Positions 28,309-37,418 of a DNA stretch of 64,000 nucleotides are shown one piece after another (the first letter of the stretch is position 1; the number at the start of each line of letters is the position of its first letter). The translations under genes were made by a program, and so were the position numbers. The stretch lies in contig JASDSY010000029.1 of assembly GCA_041441465.1 (NCBI GenBank), forward strand, positions 1 to 64,000, written 5' to 3'. This stretch comes from JASDSY01 sp041441465. GTDB taxonomy: Bacteria > Muiribacteriota > UBA9980. The notes under the pieces were generated by a model, which searched no databases, was not told where the DNA came from, and was given only the letters and a program-made list of their open reading frames with translations.

Positions 28309-29334
28309 ATGAAAAGAAAATTTATTTATTTATTATTAATAATATTAGCGGTTAATATCACGGTTATAGGAAGCAAAGTTCCGAATCATGCCGGGAAAAA
28401 TTTTGCCGTCCGCAATTTAGAATTACAAAAATCTTTAACGGCATTGTATTCTTCGGTTAACTCCTATATGTCGCGTTTTTTTGATGAAAGCAAATCCATG
28501 GTTTTTTATAAGGATATCGGAACTTTTGCCAGGAACCATAACATCCAGATTAAATCCATAAATTTTAGCAAAACGGATAACTTTGATTATAAAATAATGA
28601 ATTTTAAGGAAATCGAATATGATTTGTCGGCGAGCGGCAGTTATACCGACATCAAAAATTTTATTTTCAGGCTTGATAATCATAAATACATAGGCTCATT
28701 TTCTTATGTGAAGCTAGCCGATGCGGCCGGCGGCCAGGATGCGAGCGGTGAAATTGCATTCGAGGCTAAGTATAAATTATATTCATTCAGCGGATTTAAA
28801 AAATTGAGCGATGAAAATTCAGGTGCCGTTAGTTCGAGCGGGCTTTCGAATGATTATACCAGGATATCGTTTAATAAATCTGATATCGACGAAAAAAGTC
28901 AGAGCAAAAGTATATTTACTTTGACTTCCGATGAGCATTCGAATGTTTTGAACCGCGAGCCTAAAAAAGCCGCCGAGTCGCCTGCCCCTGAAAGCGCGTC
29001 AGTAGAAGTCGTCAGGAACAAGACTTTGACAGGTTATGAAATAACTATAAATAAAGTGGCGGAAGTTTCTGAGAATATCCAAAAAAATGATACCGCCGAA
29101 GTGGAAACGGCGCAAAAAAAAATCAAGGGGATGCGCTATGTAGGATATTCAATCGGAAAACATAATGAAGTTAAAGCGTTCATTGAAGTGAACGGCCATG
29201 TTATTGTTACTTTAGAGGGCGCTAAGCTGCCGAACGGCTATGTGGTAAAAAAAATTGACAATAATTTTGTAAAAACACAGAATTTTGACGAACCTTATGA
29301 TATAATTGAATTAGGGTTGGAAAAGACCCGCTGA
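28309..29334 (+). CDS. PilO-like protein fused to a PilP/GspC-like periplasmic domain
   Basis: A 341-residue protein. An N-terminal membrane helix (residues 5-22) and short coiled coil lead to a PilO-type ferredoxin-like domain (about 55-165, with the typical SGSYTDIKNFIFRLDN). A low-complexity Ser/Lys/Glu linker (about 170-260) leads to a C-terminal beta domain (about 265-341, MRYVGYSIGKHNEVKAFIEV...GYVVKKI) that matches the PilP/GspC homology-region pattern. In most systems PilO and PilP are separate proteins, so this would be a natural fusion linking the inner-membrane complex to the secretin. No secretin gene (pilQ/gspD) follows in this window. Confidence 0.7.
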   Translation: MKRKFIYLLLIILAVNITVIGSKVPNHAGKNFAVRNLELQKSLTALYSSVNSYMSRFFDESKSMVFYKDIGTFARNHNIQIKSINFSKTDNFDYKIMNFKEIEYDLSASGSYTDIKNFIFRLDNHKYIGSFSYVKLADAAGGQDASGEIAFEAKYKLYSFSGFKKLSDENSGAVSSSGLSNDYTRISFNKSDIDEKSQSKSIFTLTSDEHSNVLNREPKKAAESPAPESASVEVVRNKTLTGYEITINKVAEVSENIQKNDTAEVETAQKKIKGMRYVGYSIGKHNEVKAFIEVNGHVIVTLEGAKLPNGYVVKKIDNNFVKTQNFDEPYDIIELGLEKTR

Positions 29335-29962
29335 TAAAAACGGCTCTTTGAATAAAGGGATAAGTTTTCAAAACCCGGACTTAAGGCGATTTTTGAGTGA
29401 ATTTTTACAGTGCGTGCGTTCAAGACTCTTTATCCATTTGCAAAAAAATGTGAAATTTGCAAATTTTTGATTGTTAATACGCGATTACAAAAGTTAAAAT
29501 GAAAAATTTCCGTTTAAAAAAGTCATTATTTTTTTATTTAATTATTTTCAGTGATAATTTTTCATTTTTTCTGACGGCACCTATTAATGACGATTTTATT
29601 CGCGGCCGTTATATTTGAGCGCAGTTAAAACATATCCATTATTTTATAGTTTTATTATTTTCTTTATTTTTTGTTTATATAATATTTTATTATTTTGCCT
29701 ATTTATTATTATGATTCCAGATCGGCTTTTTAATTATTATTTTCTTTATTTCAATTTTGGCTGGCTTATCTGATTTTCATTTTATTCTTATTACAATTTT
29801 TTTATCTTTTTTATTATTTCAAATTTTCCATTTTATCGATTTATTTATTTCGCGCCTTCGTTCCGGCGTTTATTTTTATTTGTTTTGCCTGAAATCTTTT
29901 ATATTTCAAGGCGATTTCAGGTTTTATTCAAAAATGCCGGAATTAAGAAGGAGTGGTGTTTT
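29335..29962. other. T-rich gene-free leader region
   Basis: 628 bases, strikingly T-rich on the plus strand in its second half. An apparent 69-codon frame at 29757-29966 is hydrophobic only because of that bias and has no ribosome binding site. A nine-pair hairpin (29888-29896 with 29913-29921, CCTGAAATC/GATTTCAGG) followed by TTTT lies about 40 bases before the next start codon and could act as an attenuator or leader structure. No promoter is clear. Confidence 0.4.
29888..29925 (+). terminator. Terminator- or attenuator-like hairpin
   Basis: CCTGAAATC (29888-29896) pairs with GATTTCAGG (29913-29921) around a 16-base loop, followed by four T. It is placed inside the leader of the membrane-protein gene rather than after a gene. 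Confidence 0.4.
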
Positions 29963-31327
29963 ATGAGTACCGATGAAATTAATTTAGTTTCAAAGTCCGA
30001 AGAATCTAAAAATGCTGATCCTGCCTCAAATCCGCAAAGTAATCTTGGAAAGAACACTGAAAATAACCTCGCCGACGGCGGTAATTCGTTTTCTGACGTC
30101 AGCGGTTTTATCGAATCTATACGCAGCTGGTTTATCGAGAATAACCCGCTTTATTTGATAAGCGTATTTCTTATGTTCTGGGGATTATATCTTGTAAGTA
30201 TCGATAATAACGGCCGCGGTCCCGGTTCGCTCTTCAACCTGATAGCGTTTTATCTTATTCAGAACGTATATGAAATAATAATGCTCGGAATGGCTTTATA
30301 TTTACTTGTCAAAAAAATTAATAGTTTTCACGGTAAGCTGCTTTTATTTTTTATTATTTTATTCATGAGCGAAGTCACCATGTATCAATCGGCCATTTCA
30401 AGCGTCTGCAAAGCCGGTTATGACTTATGGATAAGCGCTGTTATTTCAATTATTTACCTTCTCATGGCTGCTGTAAAATTTATTATAACCATTAAACTGC
30501 TGAAAATTACGCTGCGTGTCAATATCTTATTTTACGCTATATCGGCATTTGCAATAATATATTATGCGCCGCAATATGTGAATTTGATTTTATCCGGTCA
30601 TTATTCTGCAAGCTTTAATGCCGGCTGGTGGGAACTTTATTATGTGTGGCTCGCGGCGTCATTGATAATGATTCCGGTTATTTTAAAATCATGGTATGAG
30701 CCTGAGCTGAAAAAAGAGATTTATAATGAATACATTGGAAATGAAAGCATATTTTATAAATTTATTTTGCTTGTTCCGTTTATCGCGCTTCCTATTCAGG
30801 TGGCTTTAAATGCTCATCCTGACCTGCAGGCCATGAATCCGATGCTCAGGCATTATGATTACTGTTTTGTGCCCTATATATTTCTGGCGTCATTCTTTTT
30901 ACAATCTTTATTTTATGATTTTATCGAAGAAAATATCGGAAACAGAATGTTTGAATTCTGGGTCATGATTATAGTTTTTTCTTATGCGGTTATCAGCCGG
31001 CCCATCAATATAAGTTATTTCGAATCTGTTTATATTTACCCGCACAGGATTAATTTATTTTTAATGACCGCCTTTAACATATTCGTTATAGCCAGCCGCA
31101 AAAACCAATGGTGCCTTGCTTTTTTTGTTTGTACTGTAGTTTATTACTCGCAGGCCATATTATGCGCGTCAATTTCAAGCGTATATAACTCGGCTGCCGG
31201 CCTTCTCGAAAAATACAGGCAAATAAGCGCGATGGCCAAAGCGGCGATGCTGATAGCGGCTTCGTTTATAATGCTCGGCGCCGGCTTTGCAATAAGCGTC
31301 ATCGGAAACAAGAATAAGAAGGAATAA
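29963..31327 (+). CDS. Polytopic membrane protein, about 12 helices, unknown function
   Basis: I set the start at ATG 29963 because AAGGAG lies nine bases upstream and the following MSTDEINLVSKSEES is a normal soluble N-terminus; the frame is open further up but without a ribosome binding site. The 454-residue protein has a hydrophilic N-terminal tail of about 55 residues, then roughly 12 hydrophobic helices to the C-terminus. I do not recognise the family: no transporter signature or catalytic motif is evident. Aromatic-rich loops (NAGWWELYYVWLA, FYKF) are notable. It lies between the pilus assembly operon and the convergent pseudopilins, so a link to that machinery is possible but unsupported. 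Confidence 0.8.
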   Translation: MSTDEINLVSKSEESKNADPASNPQSNLGKNTENNLADGGNSFSDVSGFIESIRSWFIENNPLYLISVFLMFWGLYLVSIDNNGRGPGSLFNLIAFYLIQNVYEIIMLGMALYLLVKKINSFHGKLLLFFIILFMSEVTMYQSAISSVCKAGYDLWISAVISIIYLLMAAVKFIITIKLLKITLRVNILFYAISAFAIIYYAPQYVNLILSGHYSASFNAGWWELYYVWLAASLIMIPVILKSWYEPELKKEIYNEYIGNESIFYKFILLVPFIALPIQVALNAHPDLQAMNPMLRHYDYCFVPYIFLASFFLQSLFYDFIEENIGNRMFEFWVMIIVFSYAVISRPINISYFESVYIYPHRINLFLMTAFNIFVIASRKNQWCLAFFVCTVVYYSQAILCASISSVYNSAAGLLEKYRQISAMAKAAMLIAASFIMLGAGFAISVIGNKNKKE

Positions 31328-31350
31328 TGCTGTTTTTATAAAATTTTAAC

Positions 31351-31380
31351 GGCGCGGCGGCATAGATTTTCTGCCGCGTC
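31351..31380. terminator. Possible shared terminator between convergent genes
   Basis: GGCGCGGC (31351-31358) pairs with GCCGCGTC (31373-31380), eight pairs with one G-T. An AAAATTTT stretch lies on the left side. The T tract is imperfect, so efficiency is uncertain. Confidence 0.4.
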
Positions 31381-31520
31381 ATGATGTAAAAACGAATAAA
31401 GTAAATATTTTTATATAAGAGCCTGGCCGCTAATCCTAAAAAATACAGCTTAAATTATTACATGTTAAATAAAAAAATGATAGTTTTTCATTTGCCGGGC
31501 AGGTTCATACGCTTAAAAAA

Positions 31521-31949
31521 TTATCTGCTTATGTTCACAAATTTGCCGGTGATATCAACAGTAAGAAGGTTATAAGGAATTTTTAAAAAGCTTTCCGATT
31601 TTGAATTTGAAACGGCGTAACAGCCGTTTTCATTTTTTATCAGCTGAAAATTTTTTTCATTAGTCATCGGGTCCTGATAGACTTGCCGCAGGCAGCATTT
31701 AAAATTTGACAGTTCTTTGGCCGTTTCCGGATAGCGCTTGTTTTCGGCATAAAACCGCTTTATTGCAATGTTATATTCCAGAAGCTGGCGTCTTAAAGTC
31801 GTTTCTTTAGCGTTTTTGACGTATGTTTCGGCATTGACATAGACTCTCTGCGCCAGTATCGATGAAATAATGACGAACATCAGTAATATTACGGCGGCAT
31901 AACCGCGTTTGTAACTTGATTGTAGTCTTTTCATAAATACTTCAATCAT
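31521..31949 (-). CDS. Pseudopilin-like protein lacking Glu5
   Basis: A 142-residue protein with a pilin-type N-terminus: basic leader ending KRG, then YAAVILLMFVIISSILAQRV as the hydrophobic alpha helix, then GspG-like text (LRRQLLEYNIAIKRFYAENKRYP...YQDPMT). The residue five after the expected cleavage is Ile rather than Glu, as in tip pseudopilins of the GspK type, which lack Glu5. At 142 residues it is much smaller than GspK. A start at the second Met (31934) is possible; neither start has a strong ribosome binding site. Last of three pseudopilin genes on this strand. Confidence 0.75.
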   Translation of the reverse strand: MIEVFMKRLQSSYKRGYAAVILLMFVIISSILAQRVYVNAETYVKNAKETTLRRQLLEYNIAIKRFYAENKRYPETAKELSNFKCCLRQVYQDPMTNEKNFQLIKNENGCYAVSNSKSESFLKIPYNLLTVDITGKFVNISR

Positions 31950-32044
31950 TATTTTTAATTTATAGTTTTTTAACCGCTGTCAATTTTGGGATATTTTTTT
32001 ATTATTGAATTTTTATTTTTTACATTAAATCAACACAATAAATA

Positions 32045-32512
32045 TTACAATTCTGAATATTCTATGTTATCGGTCGTTTTTCCGGCCGCTCCCGATTTTA
32101 TGTCGTAAACATCATTTTTCCCAATCCCGGAATTGACTATTATCCAGGTGTCATTTTTTCCGGTTATAGGATCGACGGGCGCGAACATCAGGTATTTTTT
32201 TTCGGTAAGCTCGTTTATGCCCGACGGATAACGCTGATTATCCTTATAAAATCTTGAAATTACATCGCGCACGGTTCTCAGGTTATTTTTCAATACTGAT
32301 TCTTTGGCTTTTTGCGCCGAATTTCCGAGCATCGGCTGCACCGTAAGATAAAGCGTGCTTATTATCATTAAAACAAAAAGGACCTCGAGCAGCGTAAAAG
32401 CCTTTGAGTTAAGATTACGATTGAACGGCCTTTTAAAATTATTTATATTTTTTTTGCTGTTGCAGTCCGCTGACATATCACCAAAAACTGATATTATTTT
32501 TTTTATATTCAT
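32045..32512 (-). CDS. GspG-like pseudopilin with long leader
   Basis: A 155-residue prepilin-like protein. The start is supported by GCGGAG seven bases upstream, which gives an unusually long 38-residue leader before the cleavage motif SKA|FTLLEV, with Ala rather than the normal Gly at -1 and Glu at +5. The mature part has the major pseudopilin pattern: QKAKESVLKNNLRTVRDVISRF, YPSGINELTEKKYL, PVDPITGKNDTWIIV and C-terminal VYDIKSGAAGK. It should be processed by a prepilin peptidase (none in the window) and assembled by the PilB/PilC machinery. It lies in a minus-strand cluster with two other pseudopilins. Confidence 0.88.
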   Translation of the reverse strand: MNIKKIISVFGDMSADCNSKKNINNFKRPFNRNLNSKAFTLLEVLFVLMIISTLYLTVQPMLGNSAQKAKESVLKNNLRTVRDVISRFYKDNQRYPSGINELTEKKYLMFAPVDPITGKNDTWIIVNSGIGKNDVYDIKSGAAGKTTDNIEYSEL

Positions 32513-32761
32513 TTTTTCGCTCCGCTTATATTACTGCGTTTTATTTTATAATGCGCTTTGTATTTAATTGATGATTCCGGTTTCATGCTTGTTAAAAGCT
32601 TTTTTTAAGGGCCGTTTTAATGGGAAATCAGAGTTGATTATATTTATGTTATTAACTTAATTTGGTTATTTTTAGATGACCCTGCAAATATATCTAATTT
32701 TCAATATGTTTATTTAAGTATGACTATTATTAACAAATTTGGGCTTGAATTATTTTCTGTT

Positions 32762-33181
32762 TTACCATTCGGCATAAAGAGTTTTATCGCTTGCCGTTCC
32801 CGAGGCGTTTGATTTTATATCATATACCCTGTAAGTTTCGGCTGACGTATAAATAATTTTCCAGTCGGCTTTTTCAGTAAACGGATCGGCCGGTATTTTT
32901 CTTAAGTATTTAGCTTTTACAAGCTCATCGAGAGTTTTTGGAAACCTTTCAAGGTGCTTTAATTCAGGCTTATCGCGAAGGTTATCGAGATAATACCGGT
33001 CGACGGCGTTTCTGATTGAAAAAAGCTCGTTTTTAAGCATATTTTCCTTCATTTTTTTCACGCCGTATTCGTAGCCTTCGATTACGCTCACGCTCAGTAT
33101 TGAAAGAAAAAACACTACCGCCATGACTTCTATCAATGTAAATGCCTTATTAAATTGTGTGTTTTTAATCGTTTTAAGCAT
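32762..33181 (-). CDS. GspG-like pseudopilin
   Basis: A 139-residue prepilin with leader MLKTIKNTQFNKA and cleavage before FTLIEVMAVVFFLSIL, so Ala is again at -1 and Glu is at +5. The mature domain follows the GspG layout (MKENMLKNELFSIRNAVDRY, RFPKTLDELVKAKYL, IPADPFTEKADWKII, YRVYDIKSNASG, LYAEW). It starts 27 bases after the ABC-F gene ends, so it is probably transcribed with recD2 and ABC-F. A 249-base gap in which I see nothing separates it from the next pseudopilin. Confidence 0.9.
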   Translation of the reverse strand: MLKTIKNTQFNKAFTLIEVMAVVFFLSILSVSVIEGYEYGVKKMKENMLKNELFSIRNAVDRYYLDNLRDKPELKHLERFPKTLDELVKAKYLRKIPADPFTEKADWKIIYTSAETYRVYDIKSNASGTASDKTLYAEW

Positions 33182-33208
33182 ATTTCAGTACCCGTAAAAC
33201 TTATCTTT

Positions 33209-35179
33209 TTATTCTTCGAGCGATTTATTCAATTCGTCCCAGTTCAGATAAAGCGCCTCGATTTCACTTTTTAAAGCCTGATAATCCTTGTGGCATTTTT
33301 CAGTTTCGGCGTATGAAAGCGGTTTGCCGCCCATCATATTCGTGCTGAATATGGTTTCGAATTCAATTTGTCTGGATTCTTTGGCGCTTATCTCGTTTTC
33401 GACTTTCGCGATCTGTTCGCGTATTATTCTTTCGGCGTTTTTCGAAAGCTGCTTTTTAGGCAATTCATTGTTCGAAATGCCGTCTGACCCGTTCGAAGCC
33501 GCGGCCGGCTGTTTCGAGTAATTTTTAGCGGAAGCCGCTTTTCTCATTTCTTCGGCTTCCTTTTGTTTTTCGCGGTAGTAGGTATAATTGCCGTTGCAGT
33601 ACGATATTGCTTGATTTTCTATTGCGATCAGGCCGTTAGCGACCTTGTCGATGAAATAACGGTCATGCGAAACAAATATCACGGTGCCGTCGAAGCTTAA
33701 AAGCGCTTCTTCGAGCATTTCCTTTGATTCGATATCGAGATGGTTTGTAGGTTCGTCCAGTATCAGTGTATTGGCGCCGCGCATTATAATTTTGGCCAGT
33801 ATAAGCCTGCTTTTTTCACCGCCGGAAAGCGCGGATACGTTTTTAAAAACATCTTCGCCGCTGAACAGAAATTTCGCCAGGTACTTGCGGACTTCGCCTT
33901 CCGTCATCATGGATTTAATGTTCCAGATTTCGTCGATTACCCTGTTTTTTATGTCAAGTCCGCTCAACAGCTGGTCCTGATATCCAAATTTTACGTTATG
34001 TCCGGGCGTTATGCCGCCCTCGTCGATTTTTTCCTCGCCGAGGACCATTTTTAAAAGAGTGGTTTTGCCGACGCCGTTGCCGCCTACTATCCCGACTATC
34101 GAACCGCGCGCTACCTCGAATTCGCCGTTTCTGAAAAGGTTTTTACTGCCGAAACTTTTGGCGAGGCCCTTGGCGGAAAGTACGACACGGCCTGACTCGT
34201 TGGACATATTTGCCGAAAAATCGAGTTTTACGGCCTGCTTATCGATTCGCGGATCGGTGAGACGCTCCATGCGGTCTATAAATTTTTTGCGGCCGCGCGC
34301 CATTTTTGATTTTATCCCTGCGTGATATTGCCTGTAAAAATCTTCGGTTTCTTTTATAAAATTCTGCTGCCGCTCGTATTCTTCGATACGCTGGTTCTGG
34401 CGGATTTCGAAAATCTCGGTGAAGTCGGTGTAATTTCCGGGAAATTCCTCGATCTGCTTATTATAAAGATAGAGGATATAGCCGCAAACCGAGTCTAAGA
34501 AATAACGGTCGTGCGATATAATTATTGCGGCAACCGGCGACGCGTTTAAAAAATTTTCCAGGAATTCAAGCGAATTTGTGTCAAGGTAATTGGTCGGTTC
34601 GTCGAGCACTATAAGGTCATACTTTTTTAATAATAGTTTGCAAAGCTGCGCGCGCGTTTTCATGCCGCCGGAAAAAAACTGTATCTGCTTGGTATGTTCG
34701 TCCTGTGTAAAGCCGAGGCCGTTAAGTATCGAGCGCATTTTTGACGCGAATGAATAGCCTTCCATCTTTTCGAAGGCGTCGACCGCTCTTGAATATTCCT
34801 GCATCAAAGCTTTGAATGCAGGGCTTGCTTCTGAATGGCCCTGGTGTCTCGATATTTCGTTTTCCAGCCGGTTGATGTCCGCTTCGAGCGAAAATAACTC
34901 TGTAAAATCAGCTTTTATGAATTCAAGAAGTGTCATGCCGTTTTGTCTTGCGTCTATTTCTTGAAGCACGAATCCGACATTAAGGTCTTTCATTTTTATA
35001 ATCTCGCCGCTGTCCGGTGTAATTTCATTTCTTAAAAGTTTTACTATCGTTGATTTGCCCGAACCGTTACGGCCTATTATGCCGATTTTTGAATTTTCGC
35101 GCACTATGAACGAAACGTTATTTAAAATATTATACGCGCCATAAGAAAATGACACTTTATTAAAACTCAATAGGGGCAT
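33209..35179 (-). CDS. ABC-F family ATPase (ribosome-associated type)
   Basis: Two ABC ATPase domains in one chain with no membrane segment. The Walker A motifs are GRNGSGKS and GGNGVGKT. The signatures are FFSGGMKTR and LSGGEKSR, with Walker B YDLIVLDEPTN and NTLILDEPTN. A charged interdomain linker (about 240-310) and a C-terminal coiled coil (about 570-650) match the YdiF/Uup branch. ABC-F proteins act on ribosomes, in translation regulation or antibiotic protection. I start at ATG 35179, which has GGAG six bases upstream, giving 656 residues; an ATG at 35191 lacks one. Its 5' end overlaps the recD2 3' end, implying coupling. Confidence 0.93.
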   Translation of the reverse strand: MPLLSFNKVSFSYGAYNILNNVSFIVRENSKIGIIGRNGSGKSTIVKLLRNEITPDSGEIIKMKDLNVGFVLQEIDARQNGMTLLEFIKADFTELFSLEADINRLENEISRHQGHSEASPAFKALMQEYSRAVDAFEKMEGYSFASKMRSILNGLGFTQDEHTKQIQFFSGGMKTRAQLCKLLLKKYDLIVLDEPTNYLDTNSLEFLENFLNASPVAAIIISHDRYFLDSVCGYILYLYNKQIEEFPGNYTDFTEIFEIRQNQRIEEYERQQNFIKETEDFYRQYHAGIKSKMARGRKKFIDRMERLTDPRIDKQAVKLDFSANMSNESGRVVLSAKGLAKSFGSKNLFRNGEFEVARGSIVGIVGGNGVGKTTLLKMVLGEEKIDEGGITPGHNVKFGYQDQLLSGLDIKNRVIDEIWNIKSMMTEGEVRKYLAKFLFSGEDVFKNVSALSGGEKSRLILAKIIMRGANTLILDEPTNHLDIESKEMLEEALLSFDGTVIFVSHDRYFIDKVANGLIAIENQAISYCNGNYTYYREKQKEAEEMRKAASAKNYSKQPAAASNGSDGISNNELPKKQLSKNAERIIREQIAKVENEISAKESRQIEFETIFSTNMMGGKPLSYAETEKCHKDYQALKSEIEALYLNWDELNKSLEE

Positions 35180-37418
35180 TTTGATCTCCATTCGTCAGTA
35201 AATTAGCCAGGTTTGAATTTCTTTCCAGCACCTTATTATTATTGAGCGCCAGGTATATAGCTTTTTTTGAGCCCACTAAAATTACGAGCCGCCGTGCTCT
35301 GGTAACGGCCGTATATAAAAGATTGCGCTGGAGCATTATGAAATGCGATGTCAGTATCGGCACTATGACAGCCGGATATTCGGAACCCTGCGATTTATGT
35401 ATGGTAATAGCGTAAGCCAGATCGAGGCTGTCGAGGTCGTTATATTCATATTCCACCTGGCCCAGCGGGAATTCAACGATAAGCGAACGGTCCTGCACCT
35501 TAAGGTCTATCACTTTCCCGATGTCGCCGTTGAATACACCTTTTTTATAATCGTTTTCGAGCTGTATCACCTTGTCGCCGAGCTTGAATAACCTTGTTTT
35601 ATGTGCCAGCTCGAGCGTCGATCGGTTCAGCGCGTTCTGCAGCGCCGAGTTCAGGTTGATCACTCCGCATTCGCCTCGGTACATCGGGCATAATACCTGG
35701 ACGTCGTCGATCGGATTCAATCCGAACTTTTCAGGTATCCTTTCGGTTACCATTCTGTTTATTATAGCGGCGCAAGCCGGCGGTTCGTCTTTTTCGATGA
35801 AATAAAAATCGCTTAATATTTCATTCGATTTTGACGGCGATATCGGGAATTCGCCCGAATTTATTTTATGCGAATTAGTTATGATAAGGCTTTCCTCGGC
35901 CTGCCTGAATATCGTTTTAAGTTCTACGGTCGGCACCACACCTGAGTGTATGAAATCTTTTAAAACGCTTCCCGGGCCGACCGACGGCAGCTGGTTAATG
36001 TCGCCTATAAAAACTATTTTCGAATGCGGCGGAACGGCTTTTAAAAGGTGGTTCATTAAAATTATATCTATCATTGACGATTCGTCGCATATTAAAACGT
36101 CGCATTCAAGCGGTGAATTGTAATCCCTGGCAAAACCGCTTTTCCCGGGCGTAAATTCAAGCAGGCGGTGTATTGTTTTTGAAATTTCACCCGTCGATTC
36201 TTCCATTTTTTTTGACGCCCGCCCTGTCGGAGCGCATTGTAAAACGGAGAATCCGAGCATTTTAAAGGCGCGTATGATGCCCCGTATCGTAGTAGTTTTG
36301 CCTGTGCCGGGACCGCCCGTCAATACCATAACTTTAGACGTCAATGCCCTAGTTATGGCTTCAAGCTGAATTTCAGAGTATTTTATTTTCGACGATTTTT
36401 CTATGCGTGATATTATAGAATCGATTTCCGTTATTATTTTCTTCGGCGGCGTGTTCAGTATATTCAGAATATTTTTAGCGACGCGAGCCTCTGAAATGTA
36501 AAGCGGCTCTATATAAATATTATCTTCATTTCTTAAAAGAAGCATTTTTTCCCTTAACATCGAATTGATAAGGGTAGTGAATTGCTCAATCGTAACATCC
36601 ACAATTTCCTTCAGTTTTTCAAAAATCCTTTGTGTTTTTACGAAAACGTGGCCTTCTGAAATTTCTTCATTAATGACGTAAATGACGGCCGCCTGAAGGC
36701 GCTGGACTGAGGTTTCGGCTATTCCCATCGAAAGCGCAATCCTGTCGGCGCTCTTAAATCCAACACCGTCGATATCTTCGGCTAATTTATACGGATTGTT
36801 GTTTAAAATTTCGACCGAACTGTCGCCGTATTTTTTATAAATTTTCATGGCAAGCGATGGTGAAATTTCATATTTTTGCAAAAATAGCATGATCGAGCGT
36901 ATTTCGCTTTGCATCTTCCAGGATTCTATTATCTGGCCAAGCCGCCATTCGCCGATACCTTCTATTTCAAGGAGAGTGCGCGGCGCGCGGTCGATGATTT
37001 CAATAGTCTTTTCCTTGAAATGATTAGTTATTCTTTCGGCGGTTTTTGGACCGATGCCTTTGATAAGTCCGGAGCCGAGATATTTTTTTATTCCGAAAAC
37101 GCTTGTCGGCAGCGTTACTTTATACGAATTGACCTTAAACTGGCGTCCGAAATCCTTATGTGTGATCCATTCGCCGTTTAGCTCGAGGTATTCTCCGACG
37201 TTAATGGAGGCGAATGTGCCGACTATCGTGATCAGTTCTTTTTCGTTTTCACAGCGCGCCTTTGCTATGCAGTAATTATGCTCTGGATTATAATAAGTAA
37301 TGCGCTCGATTGTGCCGGAAATTAACGGTTCACCGTCATTGGCGTAAGATACTTTTTTTGGCTTTGGCGTGAAAGGCCTTTTATAATTTTTATTTGTGAC
37401 ATTTTTTTCGGCTGCCAT
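35160..37418 (-). CDS. recD2: RecD2-type DNA helicase
   Basis: A 752-residue SF1B 5'-3' helicase not associated with RecBC. An N-terminal OB-like region (TIERITYYNPEHNYCIAKA) is followed by tandem helix-hairpin-helix motifs (GIGPKTAERI, LEIEGIGEWRLGQII, IDGVGFKSADRIA). The motor has Walker A TGGPGTGKTTT, APTGRASKKM, DESSMID and FIGDINQLPSVGPG, and the C-terminal motif AITIHKSQGSEYPAVIVP. Members contribute to repair and replication-fork maintenance. Its ATG overlaps the upstream membrane-protein stop by one base (TAATG), so the pair is translationally coupled. No recB or recC gene is near. Confidence 0.95.
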   Translation of the reverse strand: MAAEKNVTNKNYKRPFTPKPKKVSYANDGEPLISGTIERITYYNPEHNYCIAKARCENEKELITIVGTFASINVGEYLELNGEWITHKDFGRQFKVNSYKVTLPTSVFGIKKYLGSGLIKGIGPKTAERITNHFKEKTIEIIDRAPRTLLEIEGIGEWRLGQIIESWKMQSEIRSIMLFLQKYEISPSLAMKIYKKYGDSSVEILNNNPYKLAEDIDGVGFKSADRIALSMGIAETSVQRLQAAVIYVINEEISEGHVFVKTQRIFEKLKEIVDVTIEQFTTLINSMLREKMLLLRNEDNIYIEPLYISEARVAKNILNILNTPPKKIITEIDSIISRIEKSSKIKYSEIQLEAITRALTSKVMVLTGGPGTGKTTTIRGIIRAFKMLGFSVLQCAPTGRASKKMEESTGEISKTIHRLLEFTPGKSGFARDYNSPLECDVLICDESSMIDIILMNHLLKAVPPHSKIVFIGDINQLPSVGPGSVLKDFIHSGVVPTVELKTIFRQAEESLIITNSHKINSGEFPISPSKSNEILSDFYFIEKDEPPACAAIINRMVTERIPEKFGLNPIDDVQVLCPMYRGECGVINLNSALQNALNRSTLELAHKTRLFKLGDKVIQLENDYKKGVFNGDIGKVIDLKVQDRSLIVEFPLGQVEYEYNDLDSLDLAYAITIHKSQGSEYPAVIVPILTSHFIMLQRNLLYTAVTRARRLVILVGSKKAIYLALNNNKVLERNSNLANLLTNGDQNAPIEF

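Noticed and set aside
29757..29966. Apparent 69-codon hydrophobic reading frame
   Set aside because: T-rich sequence gives Phe/Leu-rich text in any frame; no ribosome binding site, and it overlaps the supported start at 29963.
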